The translations under genes and the position numbers were made by a program. The notes beneath the pieces are model-generated. The model was not told the DNA's origin. It did not search any database and saw nothing but the letters and a program-made list of their open reading frames with translations. A stretch of 64,000 nt of DNA from Spirochaetales bacterium Spiro_10. Lineage in GTDB: Bacteria > Spirochaetota > Spirochaetia > Treponematales > Treponemataceae. The DNA lies in NCBI GenBank assembly GCA_001604405.1, contig LVBL01000041.1:1-64000 (forward strand), written 5' to 3'. This document shows, piece after piece, positions 63,848-64,000 of this stretch; within the stretch, counting starts at the first letter, position 1, and each line of letters starts with the position of its first letter.

Positions 63848-64000
63848 CTAACCGTGCGCGACGCGTTCCAGCCAGTCGCGAACGAGACTCTCGAACAGCG
63901 GCACCCGTTCTGTCTGGAGGTTATGTCCCGCACCGTCGAGGCACGCGTAGGTCGCGCGCGGGAAGTTCTCTATCAGGGACCACATGTCCCGATATCCGAC
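63848..64000 (-). CDS. Alpha/beta hydrolase, C-terminal end (cut by window edge)
   Basis: Only the last 50 codons are visible. They read in the frame ending at TAG (63850-63848) and contain LDGAGHNLQTERVPLFESLVRDWLE, in which the His of GAGHN is the catalytic His of the alpha/beta hydrolase triad. This C-terminal pattern is common in small esterase- or peptidase-like hydrolases. The rest, including the nucleophile, is outside the window. Convergent with birA. Confidence 0.75.
   Translation of the reverse strand, partial: VGYRDMWSLIENFPRATYACLDGAGHNLQTERVPLFESLVRDWLERVAHG

Overview
The window is a GC-rich bacterial chromosome segment, densely packed with genes and with no phage, insertion sequence or CRISPR array. 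The set of genes suggests a strictly or mostly anaerobic spirochaete of the Treponema/Spirochaeta kind: yajC-secD-secF, many short lipoproteins with loose spirochaete-style lipoboxes, TPR/LysM/OmpA envelope proteins in a row, rubredoxin, a DhaL-DegV fusion, and plant-polysaccharide hydrolases with an ABC sugar importer. This assignment is an inference from gene content; no 16S or other rRNA is present.

Layout. 1-8 kb: glycolysis (pgk, gap), an RluA pseudouridine synthase, an acyl-CoA ligase, a thioredoxin-reductase-like flavoprotein and homoserine dehydrogenase. 7.7-15.4 kb: two minus-strand operons, ispH-valS-HD hydrolase and yajC-secD-secF, separated by a strong terminator. 15.5-23.1 kb: rubredoxin and an unknown partner, then envelope proteins (TPR lipoproteins, a LysM lytic transglycosylase, an OmpA-domain protein). 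23.2-30.3 kb: a VWA protein, then trpS-aroC, then a compact redox-sensing module (DRTGG protein, RsbW-like ATPase, sensory [FeFe]-hydrogenase-like protein), 5-formyl-THF cyclo-ligase and tRNA-Asn. 30.3-38.7 kb: PIN-PhoH ATPase, then a hemicellulose locus (GH5 lipoprotein, GH51 arabinofuranosidase, ABC importer, ArsR-type regulator with paired operator sites). 38.8-44.6 kb: FN3 lipoprotein, a periplasmic-sensor/GGDEF/hemerythrin diguanylate cyclase, a DhaL-DegV fusion, plsY and a DUF1295 enzyme.

44.7-47.2 kb is the most notable region: a MarR regulator followed by hgcA and hgcB, the two genes needed for mercury methylation, and a small cysteine-rich C_GCAxxG_C_C protein. HgcA carries the exact NVWCSAGK corrinoid cap-helix signature and a membrane domain; HgcB is a two-cluster ferredoxin with the CMECGAC motif and a C-terminal cysteine pair. 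The MarR gene has a 15-bp inverted repeat inside its promoter, and its mRNA may be leaderless.

47.2-64 kb: a GNAT-BKACE fusion, a TupA-like ATP-grasp protein, an ABC exporter with a MerR/GyrI regulator, a serine hydrolase, pdxA, glycogen phosphorylase, a LacI-controlled MATE transporter, birA and the end of an alpha/beta hydrolase. Between lacI and birA lies an odd 350-bp mosaic: a tRNA-Gly(CCC) carried in a 140-bp inverted-repeat unit that sits inside the split remains of a second tRNA-Gly copy. A perfect TACCTACCGGTAGGTA palindrome also occurs twice, once in a convergent intergenic space and once inside the cyclo-ligase coding sequence.
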